Shown in pieces: positions 30,197 through 57,122 of a stretch of DNA of 64,000 nt. This DNA comes from Nipponacmea schrenckii (Eukaryota > Mollusca > Gastropoda > Lottiidae). Position 1 is the stretch's first letter. Every line of letters starts with the position of its first letter. The notes below the pieces were generated by a model that ran no database searches, was not told the origin of the DNA, and saw nothing but the letters and a program-made list of their open reading frames with translations. The DNA lies in NCBI GenBank assembly GCA_030562195.1, contig JAUJPP010000001.1, forward strand, positions 11,896,472 to 11,960,471. Reading direction: 5' to 3'. A program made the position numbers and the translations under genes.

Positions 30197-33116
30197 ATGA
30201 AAATCTCATCTATAAATATTCATAGAGGATTTTCCTCTAAAATCCGTAACATCTTACGAGATTTCGATTCGTGTGACTTCGTTTGCCTCAAGGAGACTGG
30301 GATTGTGTCCGCCCAAGATATTCTTGATTTGGAGGCAATCTCAGGATTCTCATTAGTGTGTTCGAACGGCCCGAACACTATGACAAGAGGTGTTTCGCTT
30401 TTATATAAAAAAAACATTATATTCATTAAAAACTTTAGAAATCCATCATTAGAAGGTAGATTTATACACTGCAAGTTTCAATATCATCTCCATAATATCA
30501 ATATTTATGGGCCGCCTGAATATGAGAGTAAGGGTTCCTTCTATAGCGAGGTCCACTCCCATATTCAGCTCCATTTCAACCAGAGAGATACTTTCATAAT
30601 AGGCGGCGGTTTCAATCTCATATATTCCACATACTCCATACTCCACAACACCACACGTCAAGTGAGCCACACAGACCACTCTTACACTGACCACAAATCA
30701 GTTACAGTGAGAGTTGGTCTTGGCTCTGGCCGCTGGGGTAAGGGGAAATGGAAGCTAAATACTTCCATTCTCGAGGAGGACGACTACGTCAACATTATTA
30801 AAGATTTTTGGCAATCTTGGCAGCATGATAAAGGGCAGAACGGAGACCCTCTCCTGTGGTGGGAGGATGGCAAGGTAAAAAAAAAGAAATATCTATAAAT
30901 TTCAGTAAAAAAAAAGAATAGCCCTAAAAAAAGCAACTCAAATCTCTAGAGAATCAAAAACTTAAGAGATTAAGAACAAAAATAACATAAATAGTGATCA
31001 CTTTGGCGATATCCATCAAAACTTGGTCTATCAGATTCAATCTCTGGAAAACATCCTCAACAAAGGGGCGCTTATTAGATCCAAAGCCCCCTTTGAAGAG
31101 AGCGACATCGCTGATGCGACCACTCTGATGCATTCCGGAAGATTGAACTGGACAATGGGTCCGCAAAAAAAATTGATAAGTTCGCCGATAACACCGGGCG
31201 AGTGACATCAGAAAAGTCCGAAATGCTGGATATTATACATACATTTTACAAAACTTTATATACTTCAGACAGCATTTCGGACGTACAAATCAATAACTTT
31301 CTAGACAATTCAAACATCGACAGTCTACAGTCAGCAGAGAGAGAGAGAGCTCACTAACAATATCATCATATCAAAATCCGAAATTTATACAGCTTTATCT
31401 TTATTTTCAGAATAATGAATCTCCCGGAATCGATGGGATTCCCAAAGAATTTTATATAAAATTTTAGCACTTACTTCAAGACGACCTCGCCGAGGTCGTC
31501 AACAACATATTTTTTTCTCAGCAACTAACAGATACCATGAAAACATCAATACTCACCATCACCTCTACTGACGGTTGATTATAAAATAATTGCCAAAGTG
31601 ATCACTAACCGCCTCACAAAAGTAGTCAACAGTATTTTATTGGACACTCAATCGGGAGCAGGTCAAGACAAATCTATCATCAATAACCTGCTCTCGGTTG
31701 ATAGTCTAATAAAATACGCGAAACAAAAAACATTGACCTTGCCATCCTAGCCTACGACCAGGAGAAGGCCGTCGATAGACTGGATCGGAGGTACCTGCGG
31801 AAGCTCCTAGAAAAAATTGGACTTACCAGATAATATTCTCCAATGGATTGATATACTATATCGGGACCTTAGGGTGTGCTGCGTGGTTAGACGTGCCTTT
31901 ACGGCTCCTTTCACCTCAGAGCGTGGCGTCAAACAAGGCTGCCCGCTCTCTATGGCCCTCTATTCCCTTGCTGTACACCCTCTGGCCCTGAACATAAATA
32001 ATAATCCCCATATTCAGGGTATCAAAATACCCAACTGTCCTGCTGAGGTCAAGACCGTCCAACACGCGGATGACCTATCAGTGATCCTCACAGACGCCGA
32101 CTCCTTTCTCCACCAAGATCAGGCCCTCAAAAACTTTTCTTTGGCATCTGGTTCAAAAATTAATAAAGACAAAACAGAAATACTCACCTTTAGGCAAATG
32201 ACTGCCCAGGTGCCAAACCTGCTCAAACCATACATAAAACCAACCATCAAACTTTTAGGCATCTATTTCGGCCCGGAAAGTCAAAAACAAAATTACAACC
32301 CAATTTTAAATAAAGTCAGAAAGCAGCTCATCAAATGGAAAAATCGCAGCTTGACTTTCCGGGAAAAAAAACATAATTAAAAAACACTTTTATTCTTTCG
32401 CAGGTTTGGTACATAGGCAGACTTCAAAAGCCAGATAAACAGTTTTTAAAAAATCTAAATTCAGCAATATTCGACTTTCTCTGGGATGGCAAACAAGAAG
32501 CCATCGCCAGAGATACATTAAAATTATCACCTTATCTAGGGGGGCAAGGTGTCTGTGACATAACTGTCAAGTTGGACGCTTTTGGCCTACAGCAGATAGT
32601 TTGGGCAGCCAAGGGTAGAAACTATCCTTGGGTTGCCCTACTCTTTTATTGGATGGGCCCTGCCTTAAAAGAGTTTAACCCCACCAGAAGCTTTCCCGTA
32701 TATACTTTAGATATTCACAATTCATATAAACCATTACTTCATTAATTTCGGAACTTTGGCACAAAAATTAACATCAAAACGACTGCAAAAGACTTATATA
32801 TTCAATTGATAAACAACAAAAAATTCGAAAGCCGTGTACACACGTACTTTAAACATATCAATTTCAATCATATGTTCAGTACTCTTTTGTAGTCGACATT
32901 AAAACCCAAACAGAAGGACTTCATGTGTCTCCTGATACATGAGGCCCTTCCGACCAAACATTTTTTGAGGGTCTGCAGCTCCACCGACTTTGAACTCAAA
33001 TGCAACTACTGCAGAATCGGTGGAGAGACCCTGAAACATCTGTTTGTGAGCTGCAGACGTCTAAAGAGGCTACGGGACAGCTTCTGTTACTTTACCAAAT
33101 ATACCCTGAAATGAGG
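30197..33116 (+). pseudogene. Tx1/L1-like LINE ORF2: endonuclease, reverse transcriptase (broken)
   Basis: The endonuclease at 30,197-30,720 has SSINIHRG (Asn), CLKETG (Glu, KET for QET) and YTDHKSV (the SDH box), but IIGGGFNLI where the catalytic GDFN should be: the Asp is lost. RT follows in shifted frames, with the GIPKEFY region near 31,435. From 31,817 come FTSERGVKQGCPLSMALYSLA, HADDLSVI (32,063-32,074), SGSKINKDKTEIL and LLGIYFG. The C-terminal Cys/His knuckle is at 32,995-33,060 (CNYCRIGGETLKHLFVSC), ending at TGA near 33,113. No RNase H is present, which fits the Tx1/L1 group. At least five frame breaks occur. The 3' UTR continues to 33,685. Confidence 0.85.
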
Positions 33117-33685
33117 GTAGTCATTGGAGAATTTACTCCACAACTTAAAAACATCGATAGCAGACTGTATCCATATTTCTATCACTATTTCCATATTATA
33201 TTATATTTCCATCTTTCATTTCAACAAAATTTTATTCATAAATTTTTATACATCTATATATCTATATACATATTCATATTATATTTTTACATTCATAGTT
33301 TACAATATACATATATCAATTCATATCATAGATCATTATTTATTGTACAAATCATATATCTATTTACACACATATATATATATATCTATTCATATCACAT
33401 ACTATTTATATTTACAAATCATATATTTATACAATACTATATTCATATATATCGTGTGTACACGTATACATTCATTTAATAACATCTCAAACATCTCAAA
33501 TAATATGAATGTAAAATTTGGCAACAGGATGAAGATCGCTCACATGTGCCCTCCATGACATTTTTAATTAAATTTATAACCTCTTATCAGGACACATGTG
33601 AGAGGTGGATATATTATTATTTACAAACTTAACTAACACTCTGAGTGTGGGTGGGTTAGTGGAATAAAAAAAAAAAAAAAATAAA
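33117..33685 (+). other. LINE 3' UTR with AT-rich block and poly-A end
   Basis: Includes a 330-bp TATA/CATA-rich low-complexity stretch (33,170-33,480). After it comes a block ending TGAGTGTGGGTGGGTTAGTG and an A run with AATAAAG at about 33,667-33,685. The terminal block recurs reversed at 23,366-23,560, which defines the true 3' end of this LINE family. Confidence 0.75.
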
Positions 33686-35640
33686 GTTAGTAATTGTAAT
33701 TGTATTCCATAAGAATTTGTTTATCTTCATTAAACACCTTTACAAAATACCATACAAAGATTAAACTTTTTATGACTTTCGATATTTTTTTTGGCCGTTT
33801 CCAGACTATTCAGGAAATTTTGTGAACGTTTTTTTTTTTAAATAAATTTGATTATCTGTCTTCTACCTACCTACCTTAATCGGAGTCGAATACAAAATTT
33901 TCTCGAATTTCAGACACTGCGTCTGTTCAGAAGTTCTTTCATTAGATCTACACATTACAAAATTTCCGCACAGCATTTTGTTTATTATAATATATTATTA
34001 GGTCTACTTATTTTAATAATAACCAAATTATGTAAGGTAAAGGATGAAACAGGACCGTATCCTTCCTTTCTTATTATATAAACATGATCAAATACTCATG
34101 TTTTTTTGTTTTAATCAAAAACTAATTATTGAGGAAATAAACGAAATGAAAGGACTGTTAGATTACATTGTACGGCGGGTTATTTGTGCCATAATGTCAG
34201 TGATACAATATATATCTATCTTATGTTGGTCTATATTACATAATTTGGCAATGACGAAAAGAGACGTTCTTTAAAACAGGAAGCTTTTCACCTATATTTT
34301 GGTAACACAAAATTTTTGTCACGGGCATAGTGAAAAGGTCACAGGTCAAACCTCAAATATTAGTTTGTTCCATAAAAAGTCACATCATTTTGATCGGGAC
34401 CAATTATTTTGATGTGCATAGTTCTGTGACCATTGGACCAAATTAATTTGACCTATTATACCTTGTGACAATTTTTTTTTGTGAGACCAACCCACTGTGA
34501 CCGAAATACAAATGAAATTTTTTTTTGTCTATGAACACTCATCTGTCTGTCTATTATGACCTCATTCAATTAAAACACATAATACAATAGTAATTATTTT
34601 TCATGCTGAAAAGAGGCTTGTGGCAATTTTCACAGAGACTTCTATATACACAATTTCATGGATTTAAGGTGATATTATACTTACTGGGCAAATCTATCAA
34701 AAAACACTGCTTTTGGTGTATGGCCTTTAATAACGAATCACAGCTATGTGATTCATTTAAAATTTATGATATTAAAAAAACAACAAACTGGCATTTTTTT
34801 TTTGGTATTCTATTCTATTCTTTTAGGATGTCAAAGAGACCATATTGTTTGGTGACGAACCAAGTTTCTTCAAAATCCATGAAAATTTTAGCCTCTATTG
34901 AACCCACCCGAATAAATGTCGAAGGACCGACGGACCGACAGGCAGGGGCGACGACAATACATACTTTCACATATATTCATGTATATATAGGCGTATAAAA
35001 ATCGGTAAAAATTCTAGCTCATTCCTGTTCAAAAATATTTTTAATGCGTTTTCATCCGGTAGAACGATAATATGAAAGGGGTTCCTTCATTTGTCAACAT
35101 ATAATAGGCCTAAGCATAGGGACTATCAAGTTGCATACAAATGAGATAGATTGGTGAAATTAGTAGGCCTCGGCTATGATATATTTTTCAAACCAGGACT
35201 TAGACAAAATATTTATTTCAAACAACGACGACTCATGATTTTAAACCATAAATCATTTCCAAAACCACAAATCATCCCACCAACTCATGGTTTCCAAAGC
35301 AATCTAACCCTCTAATTATAGCCTACGGTTTCATACTTTTCAACCATATCACGGTCCATAATTATTTTTCAAATCATAATTATTGTATTGCAAGCTATGT
35401 CATTACAATAATTGCATTATTTTAAGCAATGCAAAAACCAACTAAATACATTTTTTATCATTTCATTACGCACCAACAAAGTCTCTCGTATCAATAAAAA
35501 TAAATGCACATGTATGTATTTAGCTGATTATCTTATTATTGTTTGTATTTGTAATATGGTGAGACAAATACAAATCCGCTTGATTTCTTTTTAAATGAAA
35601 TTATTTGTGGTCGGAAAAATTCTCGGATTAGCGTCCCTTT
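33686..35640. other. Intergenic, mostly non-coding
   Basis: AT-rich. Around 34,300-34,510 several CTGTGACC/TTGTGACC motifs occur, similar to 61,250-61,460; these may be remnants of one dispersed repeat. The Helentron-like end fragment at 34,850-34,999 is listed separately. No gene recognised. Confidence 0.45.
34850..34999 (-). mobile_element. Helentron-like element, 5'-end fragment (copy D)
   Basis: On the minus strand the fragment begins TATACGCCTATATATACATG, then a GTCGG-rich stretch and the unit AAAATTTTCATGGATTTTGA. This matches the 5' end of the elements at 54,838 and 47,028. Truncated after about one repeat unit. Confidence 0.65.
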
Positions 35641-35654
35641 GTTTACATGTGTGA

Positions 35655-35664
35655 TCTCGCGAGA
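35655..35664. promoter_or_regulatory. TCTCGCGAGA core-promoter palindrome of DYNLT
   Basis: A perfect copy of the palindromic TCTCGCGAGA element (ATCTCGCGAGAT extended) lies 89-98 bp upstream of the DYNLT start codon. In vertebrates this element marks TATA-less housekeeping promoters and is bound by BANP. Its position fits use as a core-promoter element here. Binding in this organism is inferred. Confidence 0.6.
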
Positions 35665-35752
35665 TTAGGTTGTCAACGAGACAAGTACAAGAGGACCCAA
35701 GTTGTAAACATTTTCATAATATTTTGAAAGATCCTCAATTTACACAGACATA

Positions 35753-38240
35753 ATGGACGATTTCCAGTCAGCCGAAGAGGTAAGCAGCAATTTTTGTATA
35801 CAGTTTGCTTGAACATTTGAGTGTTTTTCAGTTCACGAATAAAATCTGTTATTTCATCTCGTCTACTTAGTCCACTTATATGGACTCTGTTCAAAACAGA
35901 GGGGTATGTGTAGCGTAGCGAAACCCCTTTCGTCTACGATTTTGACTACTCGTCTACTAAACTCTAGTGTAAAATGTAAAAATTATTATTATTAGTTACT
36001 CGTAGATCTATTAACTATTTAGTTATTAATGCAAAGTTATAGTTCTGCTCATAATGCTATTGCCATGTGGTGGTTACAGCATGAATCTATCCTATGTTAT
36101 ATCCTGAATCTAATATCGATGTTAAGCCCCTTATGCCATGGTTAATGACTAAACAAAATTTAAATTTCGAAGGCGATTAAAATATTCTAGGCCTATTGCA
36201 TCAAAATTTGCATGTAGCCTAGTACTAGTAATGTTATTTGATGAGATATGCTATGATATGCATATTGTATTGCGAGGTTGTATATCAATACTTTAAAATG
36301 CATGCCATTCCATAAAAAAGTGGGTGATATTTTATTTATTTACTTCTCTGAAGAAATCCATTGTTTTCAAATAACTTACCGGTAGGCTATTTGATGTTTA
36401 GTAGACAGACAGGCTTAATTACTTTTTTATTTAACAGTTTAATGGTGAAATACCTCAGAAATCTACTTATATTACTAGTAATAATATTTGTTACCTCAAA
36501 ATATACCGTAAGTGTTTAAATTATAAGAGAGAAGCCTTGGAGAAAAGGTGTTCTTTTTCGATTACCCATATTGCGATACATATGGTATTGTGACCCTTGT
36601 TTCATGATGCTTTTCGTATCATGGCATAATATTAGATGATGAAGGTTAATTTTATTATTTCAGACAGCATTTGTTATTGATGAAGTGACAACTATCATTA
36701 AAGAGGTGAGTTTGATAAAGACTGAGGACCGGTACAGTAAACCTGTTCTTACCCCCCGGCCCTTTGAAACACATGAGCTTGTATGAACTTACTATGAAAT
36801 TTTTGCAGATCTTGACTTGAAAAACTATTACCACATTTGTTTCTGATGGTTTCATTTCATTTTTATTTAACCTGTCTCATACCCCTTTAAAACTTATAGC
36901 ATTATAAACGATTTAAAATCAGCTTTAGTAAGGCTTTCTTTTTGTATGGTAAATTAAGCTCATGAACATATTTATAATCTTGAAAATAAAAATGAAAGTC
37001 CAAGATAAGGTATCAGTATCAGATTTTGTGTCAGTTGATTCACTAATGAATTAATCCTAATCAGATTACTTATTAACTTAGTAAGCTTAAACCAAACCAA
37101 CATATTATGTATCAGTTGCTACAAATGTAAAGTCGGGTCCTTTCTGTTTGGTAATCTTTTATCATACAATTTCTATTCTCATTGAACCATGGGTCAGATT
37201 TTGAAGAGCACCTAGTAACAAATTTATGCTGTTGAAAAATACTTTATCTTATTCTGCGTCTTTTTTAGGCTGTTGAGGGAGCTATTGGAGGAAACACATA
37301 TCAACATAATAAGGTTAACCAATGGACTTCAAATGTTGTAGAACAATGTTTAAATCAATTAACAAAATTAGGCAAACCTTTTAAATATATTGGTAAGTGT
37401 ACATAGGTAACATATAGTTCTTCTTACAGCAGCTGTCTAGCAAGCAAACTAACTATTTTGAATTTTATTCTTAATTTGATAGCTTGTCAATAACAATCTA
37501 TTTTTGTGCTATTTTTACAGAGCTGAGCATTTTGATATTTAGAACATAAAAAAAATATGCATTCTCTTTAACTTTGTTCATTATCCCATTCAGGTTTAAA
37601 ATAATGTAAAACTCAAAGTAGGACCTGTAGTTTACTGTTACTAATCTATGCCCTTCTTTTTTCAGTAACTTGTGTAATAATGCAGAAAAATGGTGCTGGT
37701 CTTCATACTGCTAGTTCATGTTATTGGGACAACACCACTGATGGTATGTCTCCTTTTTTTATCTTTAAAGAAAGTCAATGACTTGAACCTCATATTCACT
37801 TGCTTTTTTTAAGGTCATATTTTGGAGTCCTATCAAAGATACCACTTGATTAGATAGTTTTGAACAGGTTCCAACTGTTACAATTCTGCTTCAAATATGT
37901 CGGTATAAAATCTGATATGTGGCATTTGATATCTATTGTCTTTTCCACTATTGTGAATTCTTTCTGCATGAATTGAACATGTTCTGAACTTTGTTCAAAC
38001 TTGTTTTATTGAAAATTGTTTTGATTCCATAAATTCTAAATATGCAGACTTCGTCAATAAAGCAGCTCCATTAACAATTTAGTCTTTGACTATTATCAAT
38101 TTTATAAAATTACAGTTCTGTTTTGTGAAATTTGTGTACTATAGGAATTTTTTCTTTGTTTTATTACAGGAAGCTGTACGATAAGATGGGAAAATAAAAC
38201 AATGTACTGTATTGTCAGTGTATTTGGATTGGCCATTTAA
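35753..38240 (+). CDS. DYNLT1: Dynein light chain Tctex-type (DYNLT1/3), five exons
   Basis: Coding exons 35753-35779, 36664-36705, 37269-37392, 37666-37743 and 38170-38240 join to 342 bp, 113 residues, the same length as vertebrate DYNLT1. All introns are GT-AG. The protein is a dimeric beta-sheet light chain of cytoplasmic dynein that binds the intermediate chain and cargo. Conserved blocks are all present: [10 protein letters not shown], the [16 protein letters not shown] loop, [21 protein letters not shown] and [16 protein letters not shown], then [18 protein letters not shown] at the end. The ATG follows a leader with a TCTCGCGAGA promoter element. Tctex paralogues DYNLT1 and DYNLT3 are hard to separate by eye; the C-terminal FGL-I favours DYNLT1. 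An AATAAA lies at 38745-38750, giving a 3' UTR of about 500 bp. It converges on CCDC174. Confidence 0.97.
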
Positions 38241-38744
38241 AATATTTCTGAGATGAGAGAAAAGTAGGAGTGGTTTGGGGGACTATTATGACATGTTTGG
38301 AATCTCCAGGACTTCTATCTATTAAGACTTTTTGACTGTCTGGAGGAATGGCTTCTTTTCAATTTTACGTCAATCAATGTGTATAAATTATTATTTATTT
38401 TGTTATTATCTCACTTGTTTTGATTTGCATTTTGAGTTTTAGAACAAATATTGGTATAGGGATATTATTATTATTGACCTTAAATCACTTCTTTGAATCT
38501 TGAATTGGACAGCAGTTAAATTGAAATTTTTTTTTTCATTTTGTCAGGTTTTTTGAAAAATAAATTACTATATCCCATTTAAAGATTCAATTTTTAAAAA
38601 AAATTTCTTCGTGATAAACTTTGACTTTTCTTGTAAGCCGATTTAGTATCTGAATTCATTTGTATAACAAAATCTAGGTATTCAGTTTCTATAGAATGTC
38701 ATTGTAAATTGAAAAAGCTTATTATATATTTAATTCCACATCTG

Positions 38745-38750
38745 AATAAA
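38745..38750 (+). terminator. DYNLT polyadenylation signal
   Basis: AATAAA followed by a T-rich stretch, about 505 bp after the stop codon. It is the first canonical signal in a favourable context; an AATAAA also occurs near 38,560. Confidence 0.6.
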
Positions 38751-38764
38751 CTTTTATCTATTTA

Positions 38765-39853
38765 TGGGCCTTTTATTTTATTCATACAAGCAATACAAGG
38801 TTCATATGTGGGTCACTCACTCCAAAGTTCTGAGATATTCTGTCACTTTTTTATTGAAATGTGCTGACGTAACCCATGATTGAAGTCTAAAAGATAACTG
38901 ACAAGTTTTTGGTTACTGATAGATGTGACATTCTCCATATTTTTATGTGTGACATGCTTCATTCTTGCTTGATATTTTTTTGTATAATTTAAAAGATTTA
39001 CTCTTGAACCCTTATGTCAACTCATTTCTCCAGTCCTGAAGATGCCAGAATTGAGTACAAAAAAGTGATCTCAAACATTCCTTCAGAAACTCTGCATGAA
39101 GTTCTCATCAAGTGGTTCCACAGATTGTATTGCAGTGTAGAGAAAGGGGGAGGTTACTTTGAAAAAGCCTGAGTGTTATTTTTCAAATAGAATATTGTTT
39201 TCATAGTCTGTCTCAAAACGTTTGGAGCGCCCCTCGTATTGACTATCATAGGAAAGCCTGTAGTATTTATTACGGTTCTGAAAAAATAAACATTACATCT
39301 CGCGAGCTTATGTATAGATACTTGAAGATATCTTTCATTCTATATAAAAAAACGATGATTTTTACAAGTTGATTAATGGGGTCACAATTTTTTTTTTAGG
39401 ACTTAACTGAAATTTTTGGAATTTGTATGTAGACCGAGGATGATTACCAATACTAATGCAGTTTTCAGTGTCTTTATCCCACTGCCCCTTATCTTGCTAT
39501 GTATTGCATTGTGGCATATTTGGTGATATCCACTATGACCTGCAATTTTTGTTATGGCATAGTTTTTACTCTTTTCACTCCTACACGCCCTTTAAATTTA
39601 TAGAATGCAGCACAGCAACATATATTTACGATATTTTAGAAACGTGGGCCAGGTTTTCAACCAGCTCCATATTGAAACCTGAGAGCAAATTGGAAAATTC
39701 GAAATCGCAGCAACTTTTGAGATCAGTATCATAATCTTTGGATGTTATATAGTACGATCTGAGGCCAAAAGGTTGGGGAATCTCTTACAAAGCTCAATAC
39801 TCTGAAATTGTTACGAATTAAAATAAAAAATAAGCAACAAATTTTTATTAACC
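38765..39853. other. Intergenic between convergent DYNLT and CCDC174
   Basis: Holds the transposase remnant listed next and otherwise nothing recognised. CTCGCGAG occurs at about 39,299 without a gene start beside it. Confidence 0.45.
39035..39172 (+). pseudogene. mariner/IS630-type transposase C-terminal remnant
   Basis: The plus strand reads IEYKKVISNIPSETLHEVLI, then KWFHRLYCSVEKGGGYFEKA and a stop. The closing R-CI-K-GGYFE pattern resembles the end of mariner-like DDE/D transposases. About 30 bp later GTCTCAAAACGTTTGGAGCG looks like a terminal repeat. No catalytic domain is left. Low-copy evidence; the assignment is by resemblance only. Confidence 0.4.
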
Positions 39854-53960
<14,107 letters not shown>

Positions 53961-54837
53961 TATTTATATTATTTACATACTCCTCAACAGTTGTCGCAAT
54001 TATACATTGTCGTAAAATATTTTTCAACGATTACCCAGACTTTTTATAATATGCAGAATTATCTTGTAATGACATTCAAGGCTACTAATGCCGTAAGTAG
54101 GTTGTAATGATAAATTTTTCAGAGAAGAGACAAAATTAGACGCCGTGGAATCGACAACTTAGATATTGTAAGACTATAAGAAAATTTTGTTTTCTGCTTA
54201 ATGCATAGATTCTTCTATGTCAATCAGTCTACAACCGCATATATTCAATCAGTCCCTTACGACCTCATAACGACATAAAATCACACGCTAACTTAATTGC
54301 AAATTGCCACAGATATCCAAAAAATCTATGAAACAATGTAACGTAACAAGTAAGGTACTAAATTTAAAGGGATAATAGCCTATAGAAGAAACCACAAGCA
54401 GTGGATGAGCTGTCAGTGAGGTATTCTACCGTTTGATCACTAGGCCTGTACTACTATAATATATAAATAGACAAGGTATGCAACAAAAGATTTTAAAAAT
54501 GTCGACTACCTGCCTACGGAAGAATTTTTAAAACACACTTTAACGTATTGTCCACAATTGAAACTTCACACACACACACAAGCAATCAGAAATGGTTCTC
54601 CTTTCATTTCCGACTAAGCTAGGTTCCAGCATCAACGGTCCAAAAACTGTGCCCTTTTAAAACCACACTTTCCAATTGGAAGCCATTTTCCCCTACAATC
54701 TGACTATGACGTCAAAATTAGGTCAGCACAAAATTTTGAAAGCTGCTACAATTGGTTCAATAGATGATGATATTTTTAATTTCTTTGCTTGAAAATGTAA
54801 ATCAATCCGAATTCTTAAAATGACAAACATTATTTTA
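53961..54837. other. CCDC174 upstream region
   Basis: Upstream of the CCDC174 start. A (CA)n run lies near 54,570. No TATA box or known promoter element stands out. Noncoding first exons of CCDC174 or TAF12 could lie here. Confidence 0.45.
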
Positions 54838-56942
54838 TTATACGCCCACATGAATATTGTCGTCACCCAAATCTGTCCGTCCGTCCGTCCGTCCACAATT
54901 GCTCGTAAACACTCTACACGGTGTAATTCTTGACGGATTTAGATGAAACTTAATATGAGTGTTTATGATCACGCAAGGATGAACCCTATTGAAAATCAGC
55001 GAAATCGGAAAAAAATTAGTATGAGTTTGTGCCCTTGTTCTTGAATGGCTCGTAAACACTTCTTGACCGATTTTGATGAAACTTGGTGTGAGAGTATGTT
55101 ATAACTCAAAAATAAACCCTATCGAAAATCAGCGAAATCGAAAAACATTAAGTATGAGTTATTGCCCTTGTTCTTGAAAACGCGTTCAATTTTAGCTTGT
55201 AAACATTCTTGAGAGAACAATTTTTAATGGATTTTAATGAAACTTGGCCTGAGTATTTGTTATCACCCAAGAATGAAGCCTATTGAAAACCAGTCAAATC
55301 GAAAAAAAATTAATATCAGTTATTGCCCTTGTTTTTGAAAACGCGTTCAATTTTTAGCTTGTAAACACTCTACAAAGCACAGTTATTGACCGATTTTGAC
55401 GAAACTTGCTGAAATTGTTATATATCACCCAAGAGTGAACCCTTTTGAAAATAGCACATATCGAAATATATTTAATAGGAATTATTGCCTTTGTTCTATA
55501 AAATGTGTTGGATTTTTGACTCTACAAGTCACAATTCTTGAGCGATTTTGACATAACTTGGCATGAGTATTTGTAATCACCTAAGGATGAACCCTATTGA
55601 AATTCAGTTAAATCAAAAAATATTTAGTATCAGTTATTGCCCTTGTGTTTGAAAACGCGTTCAATTTTAGCTTGTAAGCACTCTAGAAAGAACAATTCTT
55701 AATGGATTTTGATAAAACTTGGCTTGAGTATTTGTTTTTACCCAAGGATGAACCTTATTGAAAATCAAATAAATCGAAATATATTTAGTGTCAGTTATTG
55801 CCCTTGTGTTTGAAAACAGGTTTAACTTTTTAATAAATACTCTAGAAGGTACAATTCATGACCAATGTTGACAAAACTCATTGAAATTGTTGGATATCGC
55901 AAGGGATGAGCCTAATTGAAAATTAAAATTATCAAAATATATCTAATATGAATTATTGCCCTTGTTCTTTTAAATGCGTTCGATTTTTGTCTTGTAAACA
56001 CTCTACATGGCACAATTCTTGATGGATTTCGATGAAACTTGGTGTGAGAGTGTGTTATAACTCAAGGATGAACCCTATTGAAAAGCGAAATCGAAAATTT
56101 TTTTAGTATATGAGTTACTGCCCTTGTTCTTTAAAACGCATTCAATTTTAGCTTGTAAACACTCTAGAAAGAACTATTCTTAATGGATTTTGATTAACTT
56201 TGGCTTGAGTATTTGTTTTTACCCAAGGATGAACCCTATTATAAATCAAATAAATAGAAATATATTTAGTGTCAGTTATAGCCCTTGTTCTTGAAAACGC
56301 GTTCAATTTTAGCTTGTAAACACTCTAGAAAGAACAATTTTTAATTGATTTTGATGTAACTTGGCTGGAGTATTTGTTGTCTCCCAAGGATGAACTCTAT
56401 TGAAAATCAAAAAATATTTAGTACAAGTTATTGCCCTTGTTTTTGAAAACGCGTTCAATTTTTAACTCTAGAAAGAACAATTTTGAATGGATTTTGATGA
56501 AGCTTGGCTTTAGTATTTGTTTTCTCACAAGGATAAACCCTATTGAAAATCAGATAAATCGAAAAAAATATTTAGTGTCAGTTATTGAGCCTGTTTTCAA
56601 AATCGCTTTCAACTTTTGGCTTGTGAACACTCTAAACATTCATTTTTGACAAAACTCGCTGAAATTGTTTAATATCAACCAAGAATGAGCCTTATTAAGA
56701 ATTAAAAATATCAAAATATTATTAAGGGTGAACCCTATTGCAAATCATAAAAATACCGAAAAATATTTAATGAGTTGAGTTAGGTATAATTCTTGACAGT
56801 TTTTAATGAAACTAGAGACCCTAGAAAAAAATATATGGTGGAAGGTTGAATATTTCATTCCACTTTTGTAACCTTACTGAAAAGTTTTTATTTGAAATAA
56901 ATGCTGCCAGTGGGCGTATATTACCTTGCCTGGCAAGCTATC
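54838..56942 (+). mobile_element. Helentron-like tandem-repeat element, copy B (between CCDC174 and TAF12)
   Basis: It begins TTATACGCCCACATGAATAT and (GTCC)n. About eleven tandem units of roughly 158 bp follow, each with TTATTGCCCTTGT, AAACGCGTTCAATTTTAG, CTTGTAAACACTCTA, GATTTTGATGAAACTTGG and ACCCTATTGAAAATCA. It closes with GTGGGCGTATATTA (11 bp inverted to the start) and CCTTGCCTGGCAAGCTAT, a palindromic hairpin. Flanking bases are T at both sides. The architecture (no coding, short subterminal inverted repeats, 3' hairpin, core tandem repeats) is that of non-autonomous Helentron derivatives; family placement is inferred. Confidence 0.75.
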
Positions 56943-57122
56943 TTTCTAATGTCTTTAGAGGGTTTTCAAGCAAAGAAATAAAAATATTAACATTTATTGA
57001 ACCAATTCCTACGCCAAACGGTAACAAAATGCAATTTTTTTTAATTTCAAGTTTAATCTTAGGACGCAAGATAAAGAATGTAGAAAACAAAAAGATGATA
57101 GCTATAGGAAAACTTATATGGA

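Noticed and set aside
33000..33558. 159- and 144-codon frames rich in Tyr/Ile
   Set aside because: They arise from the TATA/CATA low-complexity part of the LINE 3' UTR.
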